Source: Apiospora phragmitis (taxonomy: Eukaryota; Ascomycota; Sordariomycetes; Amphisphaeriales; Apiosporaceae). From it: 64,000 bases of DNA. Positions within the stretch are counted from its first letter, which is position 1. Every line of letters starts with the position of its first letter. The notes under the pieces were generated by a model. That model was not told the DNA's origin. It did not search any database and saw only the letters and a program-made list of their open reading frames with translations. The DNA lies in assembly GCA_038363925.1 (NCBI GenBank), contig JAQQWL010000011.1:3286001-3350000 (forward strand), given 5' to 3'. A program made the translations under genes and the position numbers. Of this stretch, positions 22,566-35,396 are shown piece by piece.

Positions 22566-24195
22566 AATGGCTGTCTAACATGGGGCGAGAGCGGGAAGGT
22601 GATTGGAGGGCCGGGCCGGGCATGTTTGTCTAGGATTGTCAGGGCCCAATGCGTGACTCGGGACTCGTCCGTGGCATGGAATACGGTCAACGAAAAGCAA
22701 AGAACCCAAGGTCACATATGCTGCCTAGATATCCAGAGCGAAGGCATCCAGTTTCTGTCACCAGCCCAAAACAGTCGACTGCAGCCTGACGCGACGCGAG
22801 GTGCAGAGGAGGGAAATCCAGCGCCAGAAGACGCACTCCACCTCACACGAGGTCACGTGGACTGATTCCTCGGTTGTTTAAGTGGTTGCATTGTATTGGC
22901 TGGCTCGTGCGTTCCCCCCTGGTTCCGATCCAACGTCAGGTCGAAGCTCGTCAATTTCTCAACTCACTAATGGAGAAGGTTGGAGCCAAGAGCCTGCCGC
23001 TGGGAATATCCGGCAAGCCAGCCTGGTTGAGATATCCAACAAGCCCTCTGTACTTCCTTCATTATGTGGAGAGGTGATTGTTCTACACATGCAGCTGTCC
23101 TTGCCTGATCGAAGATTGACTTCGACCACAATTTACAATAACAACCCAATCAACAACACACTACGAATCCCATTGCTTAGGACGCTCGCTATTTGGTTGT
23201 TTTGCTGCTCTACTTCACTTGAGACAACGAGTTCTGACCACTCGATGCAAAATGACATTAGGTATGCTTATTTCAGGTGATGCCAACGGGATGGCCTATT
23301 TTCCTCTTGAATTGACCGGGTTGTTGCGGCCCCTCTCGCACATAAGACATTCGCAAGTCATCCGCCGCAGCATTTGTTTTCGGCACCTGAGCCGGATTCG
23401 TTAGTCTTCTAGGGCCTTAAAGCATGTTGATGCTTATTATGGTTGTATGGAGAAACATGATTTCCCGGGCGCCTTCGACATTCGGATATAATGTATGTAG
23501 TGTAGTAGTATCTCAATATGTCCATCGCACTGCTGTCTTTTCCCGCATAATTCAGGGATGAGCTGATAAGCTAGCCGTGGAATCTTCACTTTGAGTTTCA
23601 GTTTCGCCTTCGCTTCTTGTGCTGGTTAAACCGATCACGGCTCTGTTAGCAACGACAGACGACGGGGCCAATGACTCGGGGTAGATGTGTGAGCGTAGCG
23701 GGCCTCACAATATCCCTGGGCAACACCATGTATGTACACTACATAAATGACCACCGGCACAGACAGCGAAAAAGCCTGGAGCTCGCTGACTTTGTCGCCT
23801 TGGGCTCGAATGTCGGGTTGTTGTCTGAGATTGTGTGCCTAATATCAACGAGATCGCACTTGATCTTGATGTGTAAAGGATGCGTTGTTTAACCCATTTC
23901 GTGGTTAGTGGTACCTCTGGAGTCTGCACACAATCCCTGTCTGACAGACCCACGCTAACATTAAACCGCCTCGCTTCTAAGCCCAGTGGGTGCATGCTGC
24001 AGATGCACGTATGTGTGGTATAGTATGTAGCAGGTAAGGTAGCAGGTAGCTTGATTGTACCGTGATTGATGAGATTTCGGGCGGCTTTGACTGACCGAAT
24101 TGTCACTTGCTCACAGATTGGAAATGTATTTACCGCGACAGAAACCCGGGAGATTATTTGATGCGCAAGAAGCATCTTTTGCGAGATATATCAGA

Positions 24196-24218
24196 ATATA
24201 TATATATATATATATATA
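24196..24218. repeat. (AT)n microsatellite
   Basis: About 11.5 uninterrupted AT units. Confidence 0.95.
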
Positions 24219-24471
24219 CCGTTGTCCATGTCGTAGCTGGATCGTGAGGTCACGTAAAAACGTTTGGCATTAGTTCTGGGTGGGCAGCGCGGAGCACAGG
24301 AAGGGGAGGTAGGGCAAGGAGATATCTGGGTGATGTGTCTACGCAAAGCTCGACCAGCTGCTGAGTTGAGTTCGATCGACAGCCCTACTCCAGAGGTACG
24401 AGGAAGCGATCAGTTACACAAGTAGCTTCAATTGGACAATTTTCGTCATCAAATGTACTTGTTCATCATAC

Positions 24472-24495
24472 CCATCACTATGTACATAGTGATGG
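24472..24495. repeat. 24-bp perfect palindrome
   Basis: The left arm CCATCACTATGT is followed directly by its exact reverse complement ACATAGTGATGG with no spacer. Function unknown; it could be a dimeric-factor binding site or a chance event. Confidence 0.95.
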
Positions 24496-26078
24496 ACGGG
24501 CTAAACAGTGCAGCTGAGAAAACGCTATCGCCGATTTGTTAGGCGTCTTTGCGGGACTCTGCCCTGCTCCCTATCCGGTTTACCTTCCCTTTTATTGCCG
24601 TGTGCACGTTTAAAACCGCCTGCAATATCATCGATGGCCACCGGTCAATCACTCTCTTGGACCGTCATCACCAAATGACCCCTGTCTGTCAAGCTGTGTG
24701 GCCTTCAATAGATGGTGGGGGCGTTTCGGTTTCATCAGGATTCGAAAGAAGACTTGGCTCGCTGAGGGCGCCGGCAAGACAGACTTCGACAGTGAATAGG
24801 TGAGGTTGAACATTCAACTGTCTGTGTAGATCCGACCCGGCAAGCATTTATTCACATATTGCCCCTGCTCTCTATATCGACAGCGATTATCCCTACCTGA
24901 CTACATGCACCGGCCTATATACTTAGCATGAAGCGAGCATCTCGATGGGTAACGCGGGTTACTCACATTATCAGGAGAGGGCGCATGCAGGTGCTCGGTA
25001 GGTATTCCTGTGTGTCCCAGCCTTAATCACGAAGTACGTACCTTGGATCAGACTGAGAAGAATTCTGGTGCCGGACAAATGCTGGCCTATTAGGCGCGAT
25101 TATGCGATGGGATGGAGTTCGATTGCGTAGCGTCTCATTGGGAAATCAGAATCCCCAATATGCGGAGGGCTGGCAAGCCCAGCGACGATCTCTGGCCGAC
25201 TTGCAAAGAATGAGCCCTCGCTAGGAGAGCCCTCACCACCAGTTCCAGTACACCCAATGGGGCGATTGTTTGTTGGTTTCCGTCTCATGTCTCTCGGCGA
25301 TCTGACATCGGAATCAAATTCCTTCTGCTAGTCAGTAGTGGCCATCTTCTACAACCTCAGGGGAAAAAAGAAAAGCATCCGTGCATGAATGGTCTACATG
25401 TCCATATCTGTATTGAATTATCGTGTTGCTGGCAGCAGCAACAGCAGAGCCGTTGCCATATCGTGCCCCTTGGTAGTTGACCTGACTTCGAACCGCCTGG
25501 CCACTAGAAAGCGACGCTATTGCCCCAATCAAGAAGAGAACTGCTGTTTGCTATCACATCTTTGCCAGCTTGCCAGTCCAGTTCAATCAGCCCAGCAGAC
25601 ATCAACGCCACATTTCTACGTGGATGTCAGTACGTGAGATTTACTACCAGGATACTCCGTCCAACGGGGCTTATATTGTACAAAGAGGCACTCGCCCTCC
25701 CTGTACCTTCTACTAGCCCGGGGGGCGGTTGGAGTGCCAAGCTGTGAGGACCAGGTGGGCGAGTCAACCTTTACAAATGCGGTTATGGATGTGAGGTCAG
25801 AGGCATCATTCTATCGTGTGATTCCCACGATACACGTCGGCTCCAGTTCTTATTCGGGAGTAGAGTGTGTGGCATCTATGGCCTCGTGTATACCCACGCA
25901 GCGGATATGCGTATTTTATACCTGTGGACGTGTTTTTTTGGTTGCTCTATGAACAGAGTTGGGATATCCAAAGTAAACTCCAAGAACCCCAAGTATTGGC
26001 ATTGGTTGGTATACATGAACCCTAACTTGAGAAACGACCTGGGAGAAGCAGCCTCTCTGACCAGACCAGCTTCGTGTT

Positions 26079-26140
26079 CTCTCACTCTCTCACTCTCTCA
26101 CTCTCTCACTCTCTCACTCTCTCACTCTCTCACTCTCTCA
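26079..26140. repeat. Octamer tandem repeat (CTCTCACT)n
   Basis: About 7.8 nearly perfect copies of an 8-bp unit on the + strand. Pure simple-sequence DNA in the 5' flank of Snt2, without unique spacers, so not a CRISPR array. Confidence 0.95.
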
Positions 26141-26550
26141 GGTATATCACATCTACGCAGGCACACATATCTGTATGCGGGTAGTAGCATGGCTGCCAAC
26201 GCCGAATAGCGAGCGTCCTTGATGGACGTACTAGGTGAGTGAGCGCGAGAGAGCGTGTGTGTGTGCGCGCGGACGAGTGAGTGAGAGGGAGTAATAAGAG
26301 TGAGAAGAGACATGGGGCTAGAATTGGGCTTGTTACCAAAATTGAACCTGGGCAGACAATGGGCGACTAGACCCTTTTCTAACATTAACTTAACTTGTGG
26401 AGCCGCTCGACGGTACACTTGCATTACTAGCACGCTCCGGGTACCTCTGCCCATGTATCTTATTAGTCTACCTCTCTTTTTTTGCCCTTGCCTTTCCACG
26501 TTCAGACCAGACAGCCAGACAAGACAGGACTGGATAGACCGAAATGCAAT

Positions 26551-26569
26551 GCCATGCCATGCCATGCCA
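26551..26569. repeat. (GCCAT)n short tandem repeat
   Basis: Almost four copies of a 5-bp unit. Confidence 0.9.
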
Positions 26570-26710
26570 GGCTGCTTGACTTTGCCTACCTTCATTATTA
26601 CTACTTTACTTTACCTGACCTTCCTTGCCTTACCTTACATCTTCCGTCGGCCTTAAACCTCGCGCGCGCGCCCCTCTCTCTCCCTCTCTCTTTCTTGCCC
26701 TGGGCTGGGC

Positions 26711-26734
26711 CATCCATCCATCCATCCATCCATC
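26711..26734. repeat. (CATC)n short tandem repeat
   Basis: Six copies of a 4-bp unit, in the probable leader or promoter of Snt2. Confidence 0.95.
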
Positions 26735-27264
26735 TACCTATATGACTTTAGTTTTCTCGAACATATACGTCCATAATCCACTTCTTCCCCTCCCTTCTAT
26801 CACACACCCATTTCCCACCCTCTCATCTCTCTTTCCCATATTGATGAACCTGGCCATTCTCTGTCGAGGGATAACCAGGTATTAAGCCGTATATCAAACT
26901 ATTTTCTCTCCCTCTGTCCCCCGTCCTCCTTGCCATCCCGTCCTTTTTAAAGACGACAATCCCCCAACGCCCTTGCTCTCGGCATACCTTGGCTTTTTGG
27001 GCTGGCAGCTTTTATGAGACCGGCATTGGATTGCTAACTCAACCTCGAATCGACCCTTGAAACGGTCACTTGCAGCTAGCCAGCTCATGCTTGTCGTGAG
27101 TCCAGGACAGCCCAAGTCTTGAAGTATTGGAATGCATGTAGAGGCCGCTTCCTAATAGAATTCATGGCTGTTGCTTCTCGTCGACTTGGGTCCCCCACAT
27201 GACACTGTAAGTTTTCGGTGTTCCACCACGCCGATTTGTATGCGCCACCTCTAGATATCTCGAC

Positions 27265-30200
27265 ATGGCGCCAAAGTCCCAAAGCGTGAGCAGCACCCAG
27301 GATCAGCCAAATCCTGCGTCATCCTCTACGAAGGCCACCCCGGACTCTGGCTCCCATAATAACTCTTCCTCCCACAACACCACCCACTCTCCAACCGCAC
27401 AATCAACAACAAATAATGCCACGCCTGAGCATGCTGCCGCCCCGCAGTCCATGAGCAAATCTGCGGCCACTGCGGGAGCCAATTCGGCGACCAAAGACAA
27501 CATGTCGGCTTCGTCACAGCCATCACCGTACGGCACGCGCTCGAGGAACCGTGGCCAGGCACGTCCCAACTACGCTGAGGACAAAGACGCGGACGTGGAG
27601 ATGTTTGATGCCGTGCCGGAAAAAAAGGAAGAGGAACCCAAGAAATCATCACGGCAAGCGGGCAATTCAGCAAATGGCAGCGCAGATGCTCCGCGTACTA
27701 GCCATCCCAGCTCTCGCAAAGGCACCACCGCTACCGCTACCACCACCACCACCACTTCCACGGATGACAGCAAGCCGAGCACAACCGCGACAAAGGACCA
27801 TCAATCGGCTGCTGCCGGCTCTACAAATGCTACGCCTTCAAGTGCATCGTCATCGTCGTCTAAGAAGCGCAAAGCTGCAAGCCAATCTACTACCAATGGC
27901 GCGCATGCGCACACAGCAGCTACTACGACGCAAAGCTCAAATGCGTCTACAGCTACCGCGAGCACAAGAAGAAGCACGGCCAGCGCAGCAGCTGCTGCAA
28001 CCGCTGCTTCTGGTGGCACCGGCGCAGGCTTCCGGGAGACAAATATGCTAAGCTTTGAAAAGTGTGGCGCAAAACCGAAGGATGGGAAGATGATCGCAGA
28101 TGATGGGACTGTACTACAACACAATGGTAGGACCTCACGTTTTCGACAGTGCATTACGTTTGTGCCGGGGTGGTGATGCTGACACAATCCATAGATCACG
28201 TCTATCTTGTATGCGAACCACCCGGGGAGCCATATTACCTGGGTCGCATCATGGAGTTTCTGCACATGCAAAATGATAGCTCGAAGCCGGTCGACGCGTT
28301 GCGAATTAATTGGTATTACAGACCCAAGGACATCGGCAAGAAGGCAAACGACACGCGACTTGTTTTTGCAACCATGCATTCAGACATTAGCCCATTGACG
28401 GCGCTGCGCGGCAAGTGTGAGATCCGCCATAAAGCCGAAATCGAGAGCATGGACGCATACCGAAAAATCCCCGACTGCTTCTGGTTCGAAAAACTATATG
28501 ACCGCTACATCCAGAAGAACTACGATGTGATCCCCTGCTCGCAAATCGTCAATGTCCCGGGCAAAGTTAAGAAAGTGCTGGATGAGCGATGGAAGTACAT
28601 CTTGGTAGAGCAAGGCCGCTCCAAAGAGTTTACCAGTGCCGTCAAACTCTGTAAGCGATGTAGTGGTTATTGTGCCAAGTAAGTTGACCACACTAAGGCC
28701 GCGGCCCCCCCAGCCCAATTCGCGGATTTCACTGATACAAAAACAGCAACGATTCCGTGGACTGCGCAGTATGCCAGCAGACATATCATATGAATTGCGT
28801 GAGGCCGCCTCTCTTGAAGAAGCCGTCGCGTGGATTTGCCTGGGCTTGCGCCGCCTGCAGTCGCGCCCAGGAACGGAAGCTGGAAGCACGGAACACGCCA
28901 AGCCTTCTGGACCCACATCCCGAAGCTGAAGAAGAAGAGTACTGGGACGAGGAAGACGAGGACCACGGCGCCAACACCAACGGCACAAGCCCGGCCGACG
29001 CCATTGATGACACCCACCAGCCTGCGACTGCTGAGCAAATGTACCACGCCAGTCTCTGGCCATATCGATACCTGGGGATCCATTGTAAGCCCGAAGACGC
29101 TCTCGACTATGATGACCGGATCTATCCCAGAGCTGGGTCGCGCCAGGGTCCCAAACACCAAGCAAATGTTTTGCCATGGTATGGTCGTGCTGTGAGGCTC
29201 GTCAAGCCACTGGAGATCAAGAAAGGCAGCAGGAAAGACGGCAAACATTCGAAGGAAGTCCTTGCAGCTATCGAAGCCGACAAGCTGGCCCGGGAAAAGC
29301 GGCCGAAATGGATACAGGATGAGCCTGCAGGCTACGTTGCACGTGGCGAGGACTATGATAATGACGACCCGAACAATACGGCGCAGTTGCTGTACAAGCC
29401 AGCGGAGTGCGGCACATCAATCACACCTCAAGAGATCGACAAGTACATGACCAACGCCAAAGCTTTAGCGACATCTTTGGATCTCCCAAGCTCTCTACCA
29501 ATCTTCAGGACGTCGCACGGGACGAGCTCTTCAAGACTCAATTCAACACCACCAAGGCCCTTGAAGCGACCAAAAAGACAGACCATGCGGTGTTTAAGGA
29601 GCCCCAGTTGAGTGCCACAGAGCTCAAGAAGTTTGAAGAGGCTGTTAGTAAGTTCGGATCTGAACTGCTCTATGTTACACGGCATGTCAAGACCGTCAAA
29701 CACAAAGATATTGTTCGCTTCTATTATACTTGGAAAAAGACGGACAAGGGCAAACAAATCTGGGGCAACTACTCGGGAAGGAAAGGCAAGAAAGAACTTA
29801 GGAAAGCTGAAGCCAACGCCAGCAAGCTCCAAGATGATGTGGCCGACGATCAGGACGACTCAGCTTTCGATACCGAAAAGGCTGTGGAACGCAAGCGGAA
29901 TTTCATGTGCAAGTTCTGCACGACAAAGTCTTCGAGGCAGTGGCGGAGGGCACCCAACGTGACTCAAGCCATGGTCACTGAAGGCAGCGGTAAAAATAAA
30001 GACAAAGGCACACAGTATATCGTTGCCCTCTGCCGCCGCTGTGCCGAACTCTGGCGACGTTACGCTATCCAATGGGAGGACATGGAGGAATTGGCAAAGA
30101 AAGTGCAGAATGCTGGTGGTCGAGCATGGAAACGACGTGTAGACGAGGAGCTTCTCAAGGAGCTGGCTACAGCAAACGAGATGATGAGCGCCACGGTCTA

Positions 30201-32464
30201 CAGCACGCCCAGTGCTTCGGCCACACCGAGTGCATCTGCTCCTCCACCGAACGGCACAGTGGAACCCCCACCGCGAAAGAAGCTCAAGACCCTTGCAGAC
30301 AAAGAAGCTGAGCTCAACGCCTCCGACTCCGGCAGTATGTCTTGTGTCGTTGCGCCGCCCAAGAAGAAGGAGAAAGTGGCGGTCGAAAAACCGGCGCCTC
30401 CTCCAGTCCCGGAGATCCCGAAACCCCGGACTTTGCCCTGTGCAGTATGTGGACAGCTGGAGCCTGCGGGAGACCAACAACTTTTGGCATGTAAGGAGTG
30501 CCGTCTGAGCGTCCATCGGAAATGTTATGGCGTGGTCGACAACCGACAACCTGGAAAGTGGACTTGTGATACGTGCATGAACGACAAGAACCCCCAGGTC
30601 TCACTCGTAAGTGCCAGCACCACCGGATTTTCAGACGTCCCAACAATACTAACTGTCTCTCAGGATTACAAATGTCTGTTGTGTCCCGTTGAGTCTACCG
30701 AGCACGACTTTGTAGAACCACCCAAGAACACGCATAAGAAAAAGACGGAAAAGGAGCGAGAAAAGGACCGCCAAGAGCGTGAAGCTGCGCAGAAAGCCGC
30801 GGACTATTATCAAAAGAAGCAAGAGGAGCTGAACCGTCCTCCGAACCCCAGGGAACCGTTAAAACGTACTGCGGACAACAACTGGGTTCATGTCTCATGT
30901 GCGGTGTGGGCACCGGAAGTCCGATTCGGCAATCCCAAGGCATTGAGTCCCGCCGAGGGCGTCCCGCTGATAGCTCATAGCAGACATCACGAAGTATGCA
31001 GGGTCTGCAAGGCTAAGGGTGGTGCATGTGTGCATTGCCATCACTGCAAAGCCCCACTCCATGTTGAGTGCGCTCGGCAAGCCGGCTATCTCCTAGGCTT
31101 CGAGGTGTCTCCTGTGAAGGGCTCGCGCCGCGATCAAGCCACCATCGTTAACATCAATGGAGAAACAGGCTCAATGTCGGCAGCAGTCTGGTGCAAAGAA
31201 CACGTCCCAGTCAAGACCGTGGTCCATCGCATGCACGATACGGTCAATCAAGAAGGTGACGACGGCAACACAGACTCTGCAGGGCTCAATGCTCTCCAGC
31301 TTTTCGTGCAGAACTTCAAACAGGCAGATGAGGCGCTTACGGGTACTGTTAGGAAGGCTAAGCTCCTGGAAATCATATCCAACTACGATGGCAGCCACAA
31401 GCCGTCATATGCAGATCGTCCCAAGGGCGACAAGGTCTGCATTACCTGTGGTGTCGACATCAGCCCGAAGTGGTGGCCTATTGATAAATTGCACGAAAAG
31501 GCATTGACTAATGGTCACTACGGCTCTTTGGGCACCGAGGCACAGAAGTTTGTCGACCAACGGACTTTCCAATGTCACAAGTGTAAAAAGGCTGGTCGAA
31601 AGCCTACCCCTCACGTGCCGTCTCCCGCAGAAGAGACTGTGCCGCCGCAAATGGACCCCGCGAGAGCACCACCGGCTCTTGCTGCGGCGCTGACAAGCCC
31701 TCCGGCTGCCGCTGCGGCGGCCCAGTATCCCCCAACTGATGCATATGAAGCACGGCCTTGGGCAGCCCTCGCGCCGGTCGCGCCTCCCGTTGCACCGCCT
31801 TCTATGCAAGCTCCTTCAGTTGTACCCCCTGCGCCGCCATCAGTAAATGCCACTCACGTCGCGCACAGCCCTATGGCTGCTCCGATCACCCAGCCGCCGC
31901 CGCCACCCCATCACTACGCTCCTCCGCCCCCGACCGGTACTTCGTACAGCGACTGGCATCGTACTGTGACACAGCACTCGCCGCCCGCACACCCTATGAA
32001 CGGTGGTCCTGGGGGTCACAGTGGGTTGCACCCAAATCATCTACGCGACCTCCGCCCCCGCGATTGCACCCATGTCACACCATCCAGGACCCCCTCATCA
32101 TCACGGTGTGATGGGCCAACCCATGACCAATGGTATGCCACCTTCACCACCTCGACGAGCACCTGCTGTGCCGAACGGCCCGGCGCCGTACCTCCCTGCT
32201 TATCACCACCCGACACCCCACTCGCTACACAACCTTACCAATGGCGGTCCGCCGCCGAGAGCTGGAGAACACTCTTTTTCGGCGGGACTTCTGGGTCACC
32301 GATCGCCATTTTCAACACCTCAGGGCAGCCCCCCTGTCGCGCGAGACGGCTTGCCAATGAGTCGCGAACCAAGCATGTCGAACAATAACCCACCGCGGCC
32401 GACTGATGGACGTGCGGCCAGCGGAGCTAGCGCAAGTCCTTCTCTGCGCAATCTCCTTTCGTGA
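27265..32464 (+). CDS. SNT2: Snt2-like chromatin reader (BAH, PHD, SANT, extended PHD), two frameshifts
   Basis: Nuclear scaffold of the Snt2/Ecm5/Rpd3-type complex that reads histone H3 tails in stress responses. Exons 27265-28126, 28195-28678, 28747-30606 and 30664-32464; 5007 nt, 1668 aa. Order: Ser/Thr-rich N-terminus; BAH from about residue 270 (HVYLVCEPPGEPYYLGRI); PHD1 near 440-500 (CKRCSGYCA, QQTYHMNC); SANT near 735-785; GATA-like Cys pairs (CKFCTTKSSRQWRR, CRRCAELWRRY) near 835-880; PHD2 near 1010-1065; extended PHD (CLLCPVE, WVHVSCAVW, CRVCKAKGGACVHC) near 1070-1190; a final CITCG/CHKC pair; and a Pro-rich tail. The third intron is 57 nt and free of stops. Frame breaks: one missing A at 29488-29489 and one extra C in the C5 run 32055-32059. 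They cancel, so the length is a multiple of 3. Confidence 0.9.
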
Positions 32465-33093
32465 TAGAGCATTTACAAAACCGAGTACTGGGTTACATGG
32501 GTATGTTTTCAAGCGAAGTGCTTTGGGATGGGCGTCAAAAGGGCAATTATGGATGGGGTACGGGTGGAAGCCCGGTTAGCATATTGGGATTTTCAACGTA
32601 TTTGGGGCGGTTGACTTGTATGCATTGTACAATTAGATGACAGGATTCTGGTCTGACGAATGCGTCGTTGGTGCAACGCTCCACGATTTCTACGAGTATG
32701 GGAATAGATGGAAGCGGTCCAACCTAAAATAGACAAAATGAGGCGCAGAACTTTGTTAATATCAATCCCTGACTACCGTTTCTCCGGCTGTGTTTTCGAA
32801 TTCGGCATCTGTACAATATAATGGACTTTATGTACTCCTTGCCCCCTGTCTGTCGGGTCGGGCCATGGAGGAAGAGCGGGGCATCTGCACCAGAAGTCCC
32901 GGCTCCGGCTCTGCGTGAAGAATACCTTATCAGTTACTGATAAAGCCCGGCGATACAGGAGCGGAGACGAATTGATACAAAACATGTGGCCCAGTACGAA
33001 TAACAGTTTGCCACCGCAGGCTTCGTGTTGCTTGATTTTCTTGATATAAACACTGCACTGGTATACTGCACGATCAGTACGAGACCGACAAGA
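32465..33093. other. Intergenic region
   Basis: About 630 bases between Snt2 and the deaminase gene. No gene or repeat seen; holds the Snt2 3' UTR and the deaminase promoter. Confidence 0.5.
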
Positions 33094-33904
33094 ATGGATG
33101 ACCGTAAGGGGCTCGCTATAGCCTTCGAGGAGGCCAAGATCTCAGACGATGAGGGCGGCATCCCGGTTTGTCCCCCTCCCTCCAAATTCTGTAGCAGATG
33201 GTGATTCGTACTCAAAATTGGAAAAGGCGTCTTGGGCTGACTAGTTGACCAGATCGGAGCAGCCCTGATCGCCGCAGACGGCACGGTCCTTGGCCGAGGG
33301 CACAACATGCGGGTGCAGCTCGGAAATCCGATTCTACATGTGAGGACGATTTACCGGATGCACCGCACCCTCCTCTACTTGTCCACAAGCCCTCTAACCT
33401 TATATAAAACGTTACCGTGCAGGGCGAGACCTCAGCGCTCCAGAACGCTGGGCGGCTGCCGGCCACTTCGTACAAGGGGGCACCATGTATACGACTTTGT
33501 CACCGTGCGACATGTGTAAGTTCCTGCCTCCTGTGTACAAAAAAGTGATTGGAAAAAGAACTGAATGGTTCCAATTCGAATCGGTTAGGTACCGGGCTTG
33601 TCTTCTCTACGGCATCTCTCGTGTCGTCATCGGTGAGAACAAGACGTTCCTTGGCGGGGATGGGTACTTGAAGCAGCGGGGCGTCGAGGTTGTCGTTCTA
33701 GACGACGAGGCATGCCGCGGGTTAATGGAGAAGTTCATCGAAGAGAAGCCCGATGTTTGGTAAGGCGCACCCCCCATCCCTCTCATGTCTAACGTATGGT
33801 TCCAAATCGCTGACAGCCGCGCCTCGTGTGTGAACAGGAATGAGGATATTGGTGTGGAAAAAAGAGTGTACTCGAAAGAAGGCGTCAAGCGGCCTGAGGC
33901 GTAA
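33094..33904 (+). CDS. FCY1: Cytosine deaminase Fcy1, with two -1 frameshifts
   Basis: Zinc enzyme of pyrimidine salvage converting cytosine to uracil. Exons 33094-33165, 33253-33339, 33423-33515, 33589-33759 and 33838-33904; 490 nt plus two missing bases gives 164 codons (163 aa), close to the yeast enzyme. The catalytic His-Gly-Glu is split across the second intron (ILH joined to GETSALQNAGRL). The two zinc cysteines lie in TLSPCDMCTGACLLYGI. Frame breaks sit in the G5 run 33476-33480 (six G gives YKGGTMYTT) and the G3 run 33594-33596 (four G gives CTGACLLYG). Every catalytic residue is present in one frame or another, so the gene is probably intact in the organism. The first donor is the less usual GTTTGT. 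Confidence 0.87.
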
Positions 33905-34039
33905 ACCTCAGCTAAATTTGCACAAGTTCTAACATTGATAGCAAAAGAGCCATGGGTTCCGTAGTATGATACACGCGTGTGTGTAGTAAAAATGATATTG
34001 GTTCTCGTCCACCATTAGGTATCAAATCGTGTTTTCCTC

Positions 34040-34954
34040 TTACTTGGATTTGACACGGCGCCTGTGGCTTGCTTCTGGCCGTCGGCCCCCTTCCTGCACA
34101 GGTGTCGTCTCTCGACTGCCCCTAGACGCCGCAACAAACTCCACCGGGCCTCCTTGCTTCCGCGCCCGTGCCTGGCCTATATCCAATTGGCTCTGCCTGA
34201 GTCCTTCCTTGTATGCCTCGCGCGGGAAGGCAGCGGGGTCCCACAAGTCCGCCCCCAACGTCGCCTGGTACTGGCCTTTGTGGTCGATCTCGACGAACTT
34301 CATGAGCTTGTCCATCAGCCCGGGATTCTTCAGCGCCGAGGACTGCGCGATCTTGGAGTTGAAGTGCACGCCGTTCTTCTTGAGCTCGAGGAACTGCTCA
34401 AACTTCTTGCTGATCCCAGGAGGCGGCGAGCCCGGCGGCGAGGGCGGGATGTCCATGTTGGGCACCCGCGGCAGCGTGAGGTTCCGCAGCAGCGCCCGGC
34501 TCGCGGAGTAGGGAGAGCCCGGGGGCAAGACCAGGGCGGCCTCCTCGTCTTCTACGGGGGCATCTTCTAGAGGCGGGAAACTAGGGTTGGCATCTCCTTG
34601 CTGGGGCATAGGCCCTATCACGCCAGACGGCTCGGCCAACGCAGGCTGAGCTCCTCCTGGCTCAGCCTTGGGGTTTGTATCTGCAAGTACATCAGCAAGT
34701 TGTTCTCGCGGTAGAGGTCACGACGGTCGAACTATGTAATTACCTGATGCATGATTGGGCTCGACAGTAGCTTCTGGAGGTGATTTCAGTGGCTGGTCTC
34801 AAAACAATCAGTGCTGCCCGCTGTTCTGTTCATAGAATGTACTCTCGCGTTTGCCTCCTTAGTGGGCTCTTACCTTTGAGACAGCCAGTGGTGGTTGTGG
34901 GACTTCAACTTCATCTTCTTCATCGCTACTTCCATATGCAACCAAGCCAGCCAT
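34040..34954 (-). CDS. HCNGP-like (SAP30BP family) protein
   Basis: Exons (minus strand) 34954-34874, 34792-34744 and 34680-34040; 771 nt, 256 aa, frame intact. It starts MAGLVAYGSSDEEDE, the usual acidic N-terminus of the family. The HCNGP signature lies in the centre: ISKKFEQFLELKKNGVHFN, KNPGLMDKLMKFVEIDH and YQATLGADLWDP. The C-terminus is Arg/Lys-rich (RRPEASHRRRVKSK), consistent with nuclear location. Animal SAP30BP is linked to transcription and to splicing of short introns; the fungal role is not established. Divergent from RPT4 with 442 nt between start codons. Confidence 0.88.
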
Positions 34955-35396
34955 CTTTAGAAAGAGACGAGCTCAGACCGACCAACCTGAACTGAACTGA
35001 ACTGAACTGAGGCAAGTGGTCAATTTGTCGCGATCTGATTCCTGAGGTGAGGAGGTACAAGTTGAGGTCGCGTCGATTATTGATGGACAAGGTTCGATGG
35101 ATGGATTAGGTAACCCACATTAGCGCCGGAATTTAGTCAGCCGACCCCTGCATCCAAAAGAGAGAGGCCAGGCAACTGGAGCTGCATCATTCGGGCCAGC
35201 CTCATCAATCGAGCTCCGATCTGGAGCTTCTTCAAACGACGTCCTTCTTCACGCCTACCTTGCCATCGACTTCCACCATCTCCATCTCCCACCAATTTTG
35301 CGCACTTCGACGACCAACAAAAACGAAAGAGCAGACACATTTTATCTGCAACCTTCTACCCACCCGAACACGAACTATCCCGACCGCAAATACGTC
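34955..35396. promoter_or_regulatory. Divergent promoter between HCNGP-like gene and RPT4
   Basis: 442 nt between two divergent ATGs. Contains a (CTGAA)n run just upstream of the HCNGP-like start and a CT/CCA-rich leader before RPT4. I could not identify a proteasome-type control element with confidence. Confidence 0.5.
34987..35010. repeat. (CTGAA)n short tandem repeat
   Basis: 4.8 copies of a 5-bp unit inside the divergent promoter or leader. Confidence 0.9.

Larger units (their letters stand above)
22566..27264. other. Long divergent intergenic region (4.7 kb)
   Basis: Between the divergent helicase and Snt2 genes. I find no coding block with protein-like composition, no tRNA and no transposon remnant. 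It contains a 24-bp perfect palindrome, an (AT)n tract and several simple repeats, listed separately. From about 26450 to 27264 the + strand is pyrimidine-rich and probably carries the Snt2 leader. Regulatory DNA or an unannotated non-coding transcript are possible. Confidence 0.5.

Noticed and set aside
26079..26140. Possible CRISPR-like direct repeats
   Set aside because: Contiguous 8-bp units without spacers in a eukaryotic genome; this is a minisatellite.
29440..29500. Short intron in Snt2 (GTACAT ... CCAAG) in place of a frameshift
   Set aside because: The phases do not match (two bases left over before, zero needed after), whereas one extra A restores the conserved LSTNLQDVARDELFK context directly.
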